Assembly (NCBI GenBank): GCA_020431405.1
Contig: JAGQIK010000373.1
Location: 1-64,000 of the forward strand
Origin: Myxococcales bacterium
Lineage (GTDB): Bacteria > Myxococcota_A > Polyangia > GCA-2747355
Direction: 5' to 3'
DNA: 64,000 nt
Shown here: positions 32,818 to 41,712 of the stretch, one piece after another
How positions within the stretch are numbered: position 1 is the stretch's first letter
Layout: the number at the start of each line of letters is the position of its first letter
The notes under the pieces: generated by a model
The model's database searches: none
What the model saw: only the letters and a program-made list of their open reading frames with translations
Told to the model about the DNA's origin: nothing
Position numbers and translations under genes: made by a program

Positions 32818-35244
32818 GTGCCTCGAATCAAGATCCTCGCTTTCGCCGCGCTTAGCTCGCTTGTTACCGGCACCACAGCGCATGCCCAGATCAAGCCGAA
32901 GATCATGATCATCTTCGACACGTCGGGCAGCATGCTCGCCAGCAGCAGCGACGGCTCGCCGCTGTGCAACGGCGTCGGCCAGACCAGCCGCATCTACCAG
33001 CTCAAGGTCGCGCTGTTCGACGCGCTGCAAGGCGTCGGCGCCAGCGAGGTGGACTTCGCGTTGGCGACCTTCCCGATGTTCGTCGACCCGATGCGCACCC
33101 CCAAGTGCTCGTCGAGCTGCAGCGATCCGCCGGCGCCCAACCTCTGCTCGGGCCACTACTACGTCACCAACGCCCAAGACTCCGAGTCCAACAGCGGCAA
33201 CAACGCCTGCAAGGTCTCGACCCACACCAACCCCAACAGCGCGAGCCAGCAGAACGCCACCTGCAGCGTCGCCGCCAACTGCCCCTGGTACGCCGGCTAC
33301 AAGAACGAAGTGCTCAAGGTCCCCTTCGGGCGTCCGCCCGAAGAGATCCTGCTCTACTTCGACCAGCAGGAAGACGCCGGCCCGGTCGCGGTGCTCACCA
33401 ACCCCGAGGTGCGCGCGCGCGGCAACTGGTACACGCCGCTCGGCAAGAGCCTGTTCTACGCGCACGGCTACTTCGACAAAGAGGTCGCGCTGCCGGCCAG
33501 CGACTACCGCAAAAAGTGCGAGCGCCTGGTGGTCGCGTTCTTCACCGACGGCGAGGAGACCTGCGACACGTCGACCTCTGACGCCTTCTACCCGACCAAG
33601 TGGGCCACAGCGCTCAACCAGAACCTCGGCGTGGTGGTCAACACCGTCGCCATCGACATCAACCAGGGCTCGATCCAAGCCATCGCCAACGCCGGCGGCG
33701 GCCAGTACTTCAACGTCTCGGGCAACGCCAACGCGCTCAAGACGGCGTTCTTGAGCATCATCGCCAACTCGCTTCCGCCCAGCGAGACGTGCAACAACCA
33801 AGACGACGACTGTGACAACCTCGTCGACGAGGACTTCCCGCTCAAGGGCAAGCCCTGCACCAACGGGCTGCTCGGCGCTTGCGCGCGTACGGGCGTCTAC
33901 GTCTGCAAGCCTGACGGCAGCGGCGTGCAGTGCAACGCGCCGACGGCTACCGGCACGGCCGAGATCTGCGACGGCATCGACAACAACTGCAACGGCCAGA
34001 TCGACGAGGGGCTCACCAACTGCACGCCCTGCGCGCCGCAGCCCGAGATCTGCGACGGCAAGGACAACAACTGCAACGGCCAGATCGACGACGGCGTGCC
34101 CACCGGCGTATGCGGCAGCAACATCGGCGAGTGCAAGCAAGGCACGCTCAAGTGCGTCAACGGCATGTCGACCTGTGACGGCGCGGTCGGTCCGCAGGCT
34201 GAGACCTGCAACAACAAGGACGACGACTGCGACGGACAAGTCGATGGCCTGCTGCGCGCGTGCTACCCGTTCGCCACCGGCTGCGATCCGGTTGCCGGCA
34301 CCTGCCAGGGCCAGTGCCGCCTCGGCCAGGAGACCTGCACCGCCGGCGTCTGGGGCAACTGTCAGGGCGCCGTCGGTCCAAGCGCCGAAGTGTGCGACGG
34401 CCTCGACAACAACTGCGACGGCCAGATCGACGAGAAGGCGGAGTGCCCTGGCGGCTCGCAGTGTGTGCAAGGCCAGTGCACCGAGCCGTGCAACACCGGC
34501 GAGTTTGTCTGCAAGGCGGGCCAGATCTGCAAGGACGGCTGGTGCATCCTCGACAAGTGCGATCGCGCCGAGTGCCACGCCAAGGGCTGGATCTGCGAGG
34601 CCGGCGAGTGTGTCGACCCGTGTAAGGGCGTCAGCTGCAAGACCTTCGAGAAGTGCGTGCAGGGCCTGTGTGTCGACCAGTCTTGCTACAACCCGAAGAA
34701 CGCCTGTCCATCGGGCAAGCGCTGCATCGACGGTCAGTGCGCCGACGATCCGTGCGCCGGCGTCAGCTGCGGCGTGGCCGAGTTCTGCTCCAACGGCAGC
34801 TGCGTCAAGCTCTGTGACGGCGTGCAGTGTCCGCTCGGTCAGAGCTGCCAGGTCGTCGACGAGGGCGGAACGCTGCAGACCAAGTGCGCCGACGACGCGT
34901 GCGCTGGCTCGTATTGCGGCAACGGCACGGTCTGCAAGAACGGCAACTGCATCAACGACCCGTGCCTGGCGGTCTCGTGTCCAGGCGGCCAGGTCTGCGT
35001 CGATGGCCAGTGCATCAAAGACCCCTGCCAGACGGTGACGTGCCCGTTCGGCTACGCGTGCAAGCTCGGCAACTGCAGCCCGACCAGCGACGCGACGACC
35101 ACCGATCTGCTCGCGACGGGCGCCGGCGGCTGCGCCTGCAAGCTCGACGCGGGTGACGCGCTCGCATCGCCGCCGCTCTCGATGCTGCTGCTGCTCGGGC
35201 TGGCGCTGCTGCTGCGCCGGCGCCGACGCACGAGGCGAATGTAA
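32818..35244 (+). CDS. Exported VWA-domain protein with MopE-type Cys repeats and MYXO-CTERM-like tail
   Basis: An 808-residue surface protein. A signal peptide ends at AHA. A von Willebrand A domain (about 22-315) has the metal site DTSGS near its start. Tandem MopE-like Ca-binding repeats follow (DDDCDNLVDED, DNNCNGQIDEG, DDDCDGQVDG, DNNCDGQIDEK), then many short Cys-rich EGF-like units (C-X-NG-X-C). The C-terminus ends GAGGCACK, a hydrophobic helix and an Arg cluster, matching the MYXO-CTERM sorting-signal plan with its conserved Cys. The start at GTG 32818, with GGAG 5 bases upstream, gives a neat signal peptide; GTG 32794 is the alternative. A close paralogue follows 57 bases downstream. 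Confidence 0.88.
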   Translation: MPRIKILAFAALSSLVTGTTAHAQIKPKIMIIFDTSGSMLASSSDGSPLCNGVGQTSRIYQLKVALFDALQGVGASEVDFALATFPMFVDPMRTPKCSSSCSDPPAPNLCSGHYYVTNAQDSESNSGNNACKVSTHTNPNSASQQNATCSVAANCPWYAGYKNEVLKVPFGRPPEEILLYFDQQEDAGPVAVLTNPEVRARGNWYTPLGKSLFYAHGYFDKEVALPASDYRKKCERLVVAFFTDGEETCDTSTSDAFYPTKWATALNQNLGVVVNTVAIDINQGSIQAIANAGGGQYFNVSGNANALKTAFLSIIANSLPPSETCNNQDDDCDNLVDEDFPLKGKPCTNGLLGACARTGVYVCKPDGSGVQCNAPTATGTAEICDGIDNNCNGQIDEGLTNCTPCAPQPEICDGKDNNCNGQIDDGVPTGVCGSNIGECKQGTLKCVNGMSTCDGAVGPQAETCNNKDDDCDGQVDGLLRACYPFATGCDPVAGTCQGQCRLGQETCTAGVWGNCQGAVGPSAEVCDGLDNNCDGQIDEKAECPGGSQCVQGQCTEPCNTGEFVCKAGQICKDGWCILDKCDRAECHAKGWICEAGECVDPCKGVSCKTFEKCVQGLCVDQSCYNPKNACPSGKRCIDGQCADDPCAGVSCGVAEFCSNGSCVKLCDGVQCPLGQSCQVVDEGGTLQTKCADDACAGSYCGNGTVCKNGNCINDPCLAVSCPGGQVCVDGQCIKDPCQTVTCPFGYACKLGNCSPTSDATTTDLLATGAGGCACKLDAGDALASPPLSMLLLLGLALLLRRRRRTRRM

Positions 35245-35301
35245 CGAATAGAGCTTACTTGGATGCGCGACGCCCAGCGCGGGGTCGCGAGAGGACGAAG
35301 C

Positions 35302-37878
35302 ATGGCCCACAGATTCGCCGCGAGAGGCATCGTCGCGGCGCACGGTTCGAAGCTCGCAGCGGCGCTCGTCGCTGCCGTGCTCGTCGCGACGCTCGCGCCG
35401 CCCGCTGCGGCGCAGATCAAACCGAAGATCTACATCCTCTTCGACACGTCGGGCAGCATGCTGCAGAACTCGTCGGGCACGTTTCAGGACGGCGACGGTT
35501 CGCCACTCTGCAGCAACCGCGGCAACACGTCGCGCATCTACCAGCTCAAGACGGCGCTGTTCGACGTGCTGCAGGGCATCGGCGCCAGCGAGGTCGACTT
35601 CGCGCTGGCGACCTTCCCGATGTTCGTCGGTCCGATGCGCACGCCCTACTGCGCGCTCGGCCCCGGCTTGAGCGCCACGCCCTGCTCGGCGCCGCCGAGC
35701 TGCTCGGGTCACTACTACACGGCAGCATCGACGCTCTCGGAGAACCACCCCACCAACGAGGGGCGCTACGGCTGCAAGGTCTCGACGCACACGCCGGCGA
35801 GCCAGACGCTGGCTACCTGCGCGACGGCCGCCAACTGTCCCTGGTACAACGGCTACAAGGCCGAGGTGTTGAAGGTCCCCTTCGGGCAGGCGCCCGAGGT
35901 GATCATGAGCTACTTCGATCAGCAGGAAGACACCGGTTCGGTCGCGGTGTTGCAGAACCCCGAGGTGCGCGCCGGCAACGGCTGGTACACGCCGCTCGGC
36001 AAGAGCCTCTTTTACGCCTATGGCTACTTCCACCGCGAGGTGGTGCTGCCGGCGAGCGACTACCGCAAGAAGTGCGAGCGCATCGCCATCGCCTTCTTCA
36101 CCGACGGCGCCGAGACGTGCAACGAGACGACCAGCGACAACTTCTATCCCACCACCTGGGCGGCGCGCCTCAACACCGATCTCGGCGTGACGGTCAGCAC
36201 GGTGGCCATCGACACCTCAGCCGGTCTGCTGAGCCAGATCGCGACCTCGGGCAAGGGCTCGTACTTCAACGTGTCGGGCAACGCCAACGCGCTCAAGACG
36301 GCGTTCCTCAACATCATCGCCAGCGCGCTGCCACCCAGCGAGACGTGCAACAACCAAGACGACGACTGCGACAACCTCGTCGACGAGGACTTCCCGCTCA
36401 AGGGCAAGCCCTGCAACAACGGACAGCTCGGCGCGTGTTTCCGTACGGGCGTCTACGTTTGCAAGTCCGATGGCAGCGGCGTGCAGTGCAACGCGCCGAC
36501 TGTGCTCGGTGCGCCCGAGATCTGCGATGGCATCGACAACAACTGCAACGGCCAGATCGACGAAGGGCTGCCCAACTGCACGCCGTGTGCGCCGCAGCCG
36601 GAGATCTGCGACGGCAAGGACAACAACTGCAACGGTCAGATCGACGACGGCGTGCCCACGGGCGCGTGCGGCACGAACATCGGCGAGTGCAAGCAGGGCA
36701 CCCTCAAATGCGTCAACGGGATGTCGACGTGTGACGGCGCGGTCGGCCCGCAACCCGAGACCTGCAACAACAAGGACGACGACTGCGACGGGCAGGTCGA
36801 TGGTCTGCTGCGCGCGTGTTACCCGTTCGCCACCGGCTGCGACCCCAATACGGGGACCTGTCAGGGGCAGTGCCGCCTCGGCCAGGAGACCTGCACGGCC
36901 GGCGCGTGGGGCAACTGCCAGGGCGCTGTCGGACCGAGCACCGAGATCTGCGACGGGCTCGACAACAACTGCGACGGCCAGATCGACGAGAAGGCGGAGT
37001 GTCCGGGCGGCTCGCAGTGCGTCAACGGCGAGTGCACGCAGCCGTGCACCCAGGGCGAGTTCGTCTGCAAGGCGGGCCAGATCTGCAAGGATGGCTGGTG
37101 CGTGCTCGACAAGTGCGACCGCGCCGAGTGTCACGCCAAGGGCTGGATCTGCGAGGCCGGCGAGTGTGTCGACCCCTGCAAGGGGGTGACCTGCGGCAAG
37201 TACGAAAAGTGCGAGCGCGGCGTTTGTGTCGACCAGTCTTGCTACAACCCGAGCAAACGCTGTCCGAGTGGCGAGCGCTGCATCCAGGGCGCTTGCCAGA
37301 AGGATCCCTGTGCCGGCGTCAGCTGCGCGCAGACCGAGTTCTGCTCGAGCGGCAGCTGCGTCGCACTGTGCGACGGCGTGCAGTGTCCGAGCGGTCAGAC
37401 GTGTCAGGTCGTCGACGAAGCGGGCACGCCAAAGACCAAGTGCGTGGACGACAGCTGCGCCGGGCTGGTCGCCTGCGGCGACGGCTCGATCTGCAAGGAC
37501 GGGCGCTGCGTCAATGACCCCTGCCTGCCCGTCTCGTGCAGCGGCGGCGAGGTCTGCCGCGACGGCAAGTGTATCGAGGACGTCTGTGAGAAGGTCACCT
37601 GCCCGGCCGGCTACACCTGCAGCTTCGGCAACTGCGTACTGACGCAGCCGCGCCAGTCGCGCGACGTGCTCGCCACCGGCGCGGGCGGTATCGCGTGTCA
37701 GATCGGGGCGCGCGCGCCGCAGCTCGGCGATGTCCCGCTGTCGCTGCTCGTGCTGCTCGGCGTGGCGCTGCTCGCGTCGCGGCGCAGGAGATTCCAGCGC
37801 GGCTCGCGCCGCGAGGAATATCAGGTTGCTTCGACCGCTCACGCGGTGGAGCTGCGACACCATAAGAATAGGCGTTAA
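35302..37878 (+). CDS. Paralogous VWA/MopE-repeat protein with extended C-terminus
   Basis: An 858-residue paralogue of the preceding protein, with the same order: signal peptide (ending PPAAAQ), VWA domain with DTSGS, four MopE-type repeats, EGF-like Cys-rich array, hydrophobic helix and Arg cluster. Long stretches are nearly identical, so the pair arose by tandem duplication. Unlike the first copy, about 31 residues follow the Arg run, an unusual extension for a sorting signal that may reflect a lost stop codon. GAGG lies 7 bases before ATG 35302. The GAGGIACQ segment keeps one Cys at the expected place. It probably shares transcription with the next lipoprotein gene. Confidence 0.87.
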   Translation: MAHRFAARGIVAAHGSKLAAALVAAVLVATLAPPAAAQIKPKIYILFDTSGSMLQNSSGTFQDGDGSPLCSNRGNTSRIYQLKTALFDVLQGIGASEVDFALATFPMFVGPMRTPYCALGPGLSATPCSAPPSCSGHYYTAASTLSENHPTNEGRYGCKVSTHTPASQTLATCATAANCPWYNGYKAEVLKVPFGQAPEVIMSYFDQQEDTGSVAVLQNPEVRAGNGWYTPLGKSLFYAYGYFHREVVLPASDYRKKCERIAIAFFTDGAETCNETTSDNFYPTTWAARLNTDLGVTVSTVAIDTSAGLLSQIATSGKGSYFNVSGNANALKTAFLNIIASALPPSETCNNQDDDCDNLVDEDFPLKGKPCNNGQLGACFRTGVYVCKSDGSGVQCNAPTVLGAPEICDGIDNNCNGQIDEGLPNCTPCAPQPEICDGKDNNCNGQIDDGVPTGACGTNIGECKQGTLKCVNGMSTCDGAVGPQPETCNNKDDDCDGQVDGLLRACYPFATGCDPNTGTCQGQCRLGQETCTAGAWGNCQGAVGPSTEICDGLDNNCDGQIDEKAECPGGSQCVNGECTQPCTQGEFVCKAGQICKDGWCVLDKCDRAECHAKGWICEAGECVDPCKGVTCGKYEKCERGVCVDQSCYNPSKRCPSGERCIQGACQKDPCAGVSCAQTEFCSSGSCVALCDGVQCPSGQTCQVVDEAGTPKTKCVDDSCAGLVACGDGSICKDGRCVNDPCLPVSCSGGEVCRDGKCIEDVCEKVTCPAGYTCSFGNCVLTQPRQSRDVLATGAGGIACQIGARAPQLGDVPLSLLVLLGVALLASRRRRFQRGSRREEYQVASTAHAVELRHHKNRR

Positions 37879-37910
37879 GTATCTTGAGAGCTCACTGGAG
37901 ACGATCTGCG

Positions 37911-39536
37911 ATGAAGCGACTCGGCCTTGTGGCCCTCTGCGCGGCGCTGCTAAGCGTGGCCCCCGGCTGCGCACAGGATCCGTACAAGATCCCCAACACC
38001 GGTGACGGCAACGGAGGCGGCGATGGCGCTGCCGACTTGAGCGTCGACCTGGCGCCGCCCGACGTGTTCTCGCCCGACGTGGGACCCGACATCAATCTCG
38101 CAGATCTCAGCTACGACGCCTGCATCGCGCAGGTCGAGGCCTGCAACAACGCCGACGACAACTGCAACGGTCAGATCGACGAGGGCTACGACAAGCTCGG
38201 CGACGCGCGCTACTGCGACAACTGCAAGGGCTGCCAGCACCTGCTCGCGCTGCACGCGGTGCCGGGCTGCCAGGCTGGCAAGTGCGTCATCGCCAGCTGC
38301 GCGGCCGGCTACTACGACGTCAACAAGGACCCCAAGGACGGCTGCGAGTATCAGTGCACGCCGACGGGCGCGAGCGAGATCTGCGATGGCCTCGACAACG
38401 ACTGCAACGGGCAGGTCGACGAGGGCGTCTCGCTGTCGATCAACATCTGCAAGACACAGGGCGCCTGCGCTGGCGCGACCGCCGCGTGCAAGGGCAAGGA
38501 CGGCTGGGTCTGCCAGTACGGCCCCGACGTGGAGCTGCTGCCGTGCACGGCCGACGCGGATTGCGGCAACGGACAGAAGTGCGACATCGCCAAGGGCGTC
38601 TGCCCCAACGTGGTGCGCGTCGACGAGCAGCTGTGCGACGGCAAGGACGGCGACTGCGACGGCAAGGCCGACGATCCGTGGGACAGCCCCGGTCTTTCGA
38701 CCAAGCTCGGCGACGAGTGCGAGGTGGTCAAGGCCTGCCCCAACGGCAACAGCGACTGCGACACGGCGGGTGGCTCGAGCTGCGTGAGCGGCATGTGCAC
38801 GCCGAAGAAGGGGCGCTGCCGCGACGTCGGCAGCTACGTCTGCAAGGCCGACAAGAGCGGCCTCGAGTGCAAGCTCAAGACCGCGGGCGCGGCGCCGGGT
38901 GCCGAGACGTGCAACGGCATCGACGACAACTGCAACGGCATCGTCGACGACAACGTTACCGACGAGCAGTGGGTTACCGTTGGCGTCTTCCAAATCTTCA
39001 AGTACGAGGCGAGCCGACCCGACGCCAACACGACAACCGCGGGAATCGAATCGGCGGGTCGTCCTTGCTCGGTGCCCAATCGGCTGCCGTGGGCGAACGT
39101 CACGCGCACCGAGGCGCTGGCGGCGTGCCAGCGCGTGGGTGGAAGGCTCTGCACCGTCGCGCAGTGGCAGCAGGCCTGCCGTGGTCCTTCGAACACCAAC
39201 TGGCCCTATGGCAACACGTTTGACGGTTCGCGCTGCAACGGTCGCGCCTACGATCCCACTAAAGACGCACCACTCGTAACGCAGCTGCCTGCGCAGTGTG
39301 TCAGCCCGTGGCCGGCTGGTGCTGGAGGCGGCATCTTCAACATGAGCGGCAACGTCAAGGAGTGGGTTGTTACGGGCTTCTCGGGCGCCAACCCCACTGG
39401 CTACGAGCTCAAGGGTGGCGCCTACGACACGCCGAGCCTGGCCAACGCGGGCGCTGGTCTCTCGTGCTTCTACCAGTTGCCGGCGCCGGCCGCGTCGCTG
39501 CAGCTGCCCACCATCGGCTTCCGCTGCTGTAAGTAG
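37911..39536 (+). CDS. Lipoprotein with MopE-type repeats and an FGE-like C-terminal domain
   Basis: A 541-residue lipoprotein (lipobox APGC). Asp/Pro-rich linker, then four or five MopE-type units (DDNCNGQIDEG, DNDCNGQVDEG, DGDCDGKADD, DDNCNGIVDD) with Cys-rich spacers. The last 200 residues resemble the formylglycine-generating-enzyme/SUMF1 fold: a GGRLCTVAQWQQACRG segment (compare RLPTEAEWE), NMSGNVKEWV, and a LKGGAYD...GFRCCK ending. The Cys pair of true FGE is not obvious, so an enzymatic role is uncertain; many SUMF1-like domains bind ligands. CTGGAG precedes the ATG. It closes the MopE cluster. Confidence 0.85.
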   Translation: MKRLGLVALCAALLSVAPGCAQDPYKIPNTGDGNGGGDGAADLSVDLAPPDVFSPDVGPDINLADLSYDACIAQVEACNNADDNCNGQIDEGYDKLGDARYCDNCKGCQHLLALHAVPGCQAGKCVIASCAAGYYDVNKDPKDGCEYQCTPTGASEICDGLDNDCNGQVDEGVSLSINICKTQGACAGATAACKGKDGWVCQYGPDVELLPCTADADCGNGQKCDIAKGVCPNVVRVDEQLCDGKDGDCDGKADDPWDSPGLSTKLGDECEVVKACPNGNSDCDTAGGSSCVSGMCTPKKGRCRDVGSYVCKADKSGLECKLKTAGAAPGAETCNGIDDNCNGIVDDNVTDEQWVTVGVFQIFKYEASRPDANTTTAGIESAGRPCSVPNRLPWANVTRTEALAACQRVGGRLCTVAQWQQACRGPSNTNWPYGNTFDGSRCNGRAYDPTKDAPLVTQLPAQCVSPWPAGAGGGIFNMSGNVKEWVVTGFSGANPTGYELKGGAYDTPSLANAGAGLSCFYQLPAPAASLQLPTIGFRCCK

Positions 39537-39575
39537 CGCCTCTGTCGGGCCTGGTCCGGCCCGCCGCGATCGCCT

Positions 39576-40952
39576 GTGAGCACCAGCCTCGTCATCGCGC
39601 TCGCCACGCTGGCGGGCATGCTGCTGCTGTCGACGGTGCATCCGCCGGTCAGGCGGCTGTGGGTCACGGCGCTGGTCGGCGTCAAGTGGGCGCTGCTATG
39701 GCTGCTCGACTACTCGGGCCTGCGCGCGCAGCTGCTCGCCGAGCGCGGGCTCGAGCATCGCGTGCTCACTCGCCCGCGCCTGGTTCGGCTTGCCTTCGAG
39801 GATCTCGGCTCGACCTACGTCAAGCTGGGCCAGATCATCGCCTCGAGCCCGGGGCTCTTTTCGGCGGCGTACGTCGAGGAGTTTCGCAAGGTGCTCGACC
39901 GCGTCCGTCCGATCACCTTCGAGCAGGTGCAGCGTGTCGTGACGGACGAGCTCGGCGCGGCGGCGCGCGAGCTGACCATCGAGCGCGAGCCGCTGGCGTC
40001 GGCCTCCATCGCCCAGGTGCACGCAGCACGGCATCGCGACGGTCGCGAGCTGGTGCTCAAGGTGCAGCGTCCCCACATCGCCGATCGTGTGGAGGCCGAC
40101 ATGTCGATCATGCTCACCATCGCGCGCGCGGCCAATCGCGCCGTGTCGAGCATCCGCTTGGCCAACCCTGTCGGCGTGGTGCAAGACTTTCGCGACACGA
40201 TCCGTTCGGAGCTCGACTTCAAGCACGAGGGCGAGAACAACGAGGAGTTCAACCGCATCATGCAGCGGCGCGGGCACACGCGCGTATGTGCGCCGAAGGT
40301 GCACTGGGATCTGACGACCAAGCGCGTATTGGCGATGGAGCGCCTCTACGGCGTCAACGTCGACGACGTCGAAGCGATCGAGCGCGCCGACCACGACGCC
40401 GAGGAGCTTCTGCTGCTCGGCATGCGCGCTTGGTTTCAGTGCGTGATGCTGCACGGCTTCTTTCACGGCGACGTGCACGCCGGCAACCTGATGTGGCTCG
40501 ACGATGGCCGCATCGGCTTTCTCGACTTCGGCATTGTCGGCCGCTTCTCCGAGGCGCAGCGCGTGTTGGTCACGCGCTACATCGTCGCCATGGCCACCGG
40601 CCAGTACCGCGATCTCGCCGCGGTCGTGATGGAGATGGGCTCGGTGCCCGAGGACGTCGACATCGAGGCGCTCGCCGAAGACATGAAGCAGGCCTACGGT
40701 CCGCTGCGCGGCTTGAGCATGGGCCAGATCAACTACGGCGAGATCCTGCCCAACATCCTCGCCATGTCGCGACGGCATCGCGTGCGCCTGCCGCAGGAGT
40801 TCATCCTCATCATCAAGCAGGTGCTGTACTTCGATCGCTACGCCAAGCTGCTCGCACCCGACCTCAACATCTTCACAGACCCGCGCATGATGGGGCTCCT
40901 GCTCGCTGACGTGCAGCAGGTGTTGGCGCCGTCGGCGCGTGGCCCGGACTGA
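39576..40952 (+). CDS. UbiB/ABC1-family atypical kinase
   Basis: A 458-residue member of the ABC1/UbiB/ADCK family (involved in ubiquinone synthesis or lipid homeostasis). The family KxGQ motif is present in YVKLGQIIASSPGL. Also visible are ASASIAQVHAAR, VLKVQRP (the ATP-site Lys), HGFFHGDVHAGNLMW (catalytic loop) and IGFLDFG (metal-binding Asp). Two hydrophobic N-terminal segments suggest membrane association. It starts with GTG at 39576 with weak Shine-Dalgarno signal, 39 bases after the MopE-FGE gene. No other quinone genes are in the window. Confidence 0.9.
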   Translation: MSTSLVIALATLAGMLLLSTVHPPVRRLWVTALVGVKWALLWLLDYSGLRAQLLAERGLEHRVLTRPRLVRLAFEDLGSTYVKLGQIIASSPGLFSAAYVEEFRKVLDRVRPITFEQVQRVVTDELGAAARELTIEREPLASASIAQVHAARHRDGRELVLKVQRPHIADRVEADMSIMLTIARAANRAVSSIRLANPVGVVQDFRDTIRSELDFKHEGENNEEFNRIMQRRGHTRVCAPKVHWDLTTKRVLAMERLYGVNVDDVEAIERADHDAEELLLLGMRAWFQCVMLHGFFHGDVHAGNLMWLDDGRIGFLDFGIVGRFSEAQRVLVTRYIVAMATGQYRDLAAVVMEMGSVPEDVDIEALAEDMKQAYGPLRGLSMGQINYGEILPNILAMSRRHRVRLPQEFILIIKQVLYFDRYAKLLAPDLNIFTDPRMMGLLLADVQQVLAPSARGPD

Positions 40953-40953
40953 C

Positions 40954-41559
40954 CTAGAACGTGATGGCGCCGGCGAGGCCGAGCGTGCGACCGCTCGTCT
41001 GGTCGTAGCGCAGCATAGGCGCGATGGCAAAACGGCGGCGCGCCTCGCGTCGCATGCGCGCGGCGGTCAGCGGCGCGTCGACGAGGTCCCAGATGGCGAG
41101 GCCGACGGCGAGCATCGCGCAGCCCACCGATGCGCCGAGCCAGCCGCCGTGCACGCTGCCGTCGCTGGCCGACTCGCCGAGCGCCTTCGCCGCGAAGAAG
41201 ACCGCCGAGCTGATCAGGGCCGTGCGGCCGGCGGCCGTGAGCAGCCCGCGTAGAGTGTTGCCGACGTAGAACTGGCCGATGCTCGGCCCGATGGCGAGGG
41301 CGCCGCCGGCGAGGATCAACGACGTGTAGAACATCGCCGGCGAGCCGAAGAGCAGGCTGGAAAAGAGGGTGCCGGCGGCCACCGACATCGGCACCATCGT
41401 CGTCAGGAGCGGCCCCACGAGCGCTTTGGCCGGGCTCGGCAGCCCGTCGATCTGGGCGAGCTGCGCCTCGGTGTGCAGCGCGAGCGCGCCGTTGGCGTGG
41501 GCGGTGGTGGTGCAAAAGGCAACTGCGAGGGCGATGGCAAACGGGATGACGTGCTTCAT
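40954..41559 (-). CDS. Exported membrane protein of unknown function
   Basis: A 201-residue protein with a signal peptide (IPFAIALAVAFCTTTAHA) and about four further hydrophobic segments (VGPLLTTMVPMSVAAG, FYTSLILAGGALAIG, GLLTAAGRTALISSAVFF, VGCAMLAVGLAIWDLV). It ends in a short basic/beta region (LRYDQTSGRTLGLAGAITF) reminiscent of an outer-membrane strand. I do not recognise the family. Strong ribosome-binding GAGGAG precedes the ATG. A sigma-54-type promoter is well placed at 41591-41606. It is convergent with the UbiB-like gene, one base between stops. Confidence 0.75.
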   Translation of the reverse strand: MKHVIPFAIALAVAFCTTTAHANGALALHTEAQLAQIDGLPSPAKALVGPLLTTMVPMSVAAGTLFSSLLFGSPAMFYTSLILAGGALAIGPSIGQFYVGNTLRGLLTAAGRTALISSAVFFAAKALGESASDGSVHGGWLGASVGCAMLAVGLAIWDLVDAPLTAARMRREARRRFAIAPMLRYDQTSGRTLGLAGAITF

Positions 41560-41590
41560 GTCGGGCTCCTCGGTGGGTGGGGAGCCCTAG

Positions 41591-41606
41591 TGCAAGGCGG
41601 CGGCCA
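41591..41606 (-). promoter_or_regulatory. Sigma-54-type promoter for the exported membrane-protein gene
   Basis: The minus strand reads TGGCCGCCGCCTTGCA. TGGC and TTGCA match consensus with exact spacing; bases 5-7 do not. The predicted start near 41580 gives a leader of about 20 bases. The site overlaps a GGCGGC/GCCGCC inverted repeat (41598-41615). Confidence 0.48.
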
Positions 41607-41712
41607 AGCCGCCGTGCATGAAAAGCGTATTTATTTCAGAAGGTAAGGTGGGTGGGCGATATGACAAGAATGTCGCGATAAGCGCCGCGAAGCGAGGTCG
41701 ACAAGCGCACCG

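Noticed and set aside
32788-36033. A 1081-codon minus-strand frame opposite the MopE genes
   Set aside because: It mirrors the repeats of the sense genes. Its Val/Ala/Asp-rich translation is a frame shadow.
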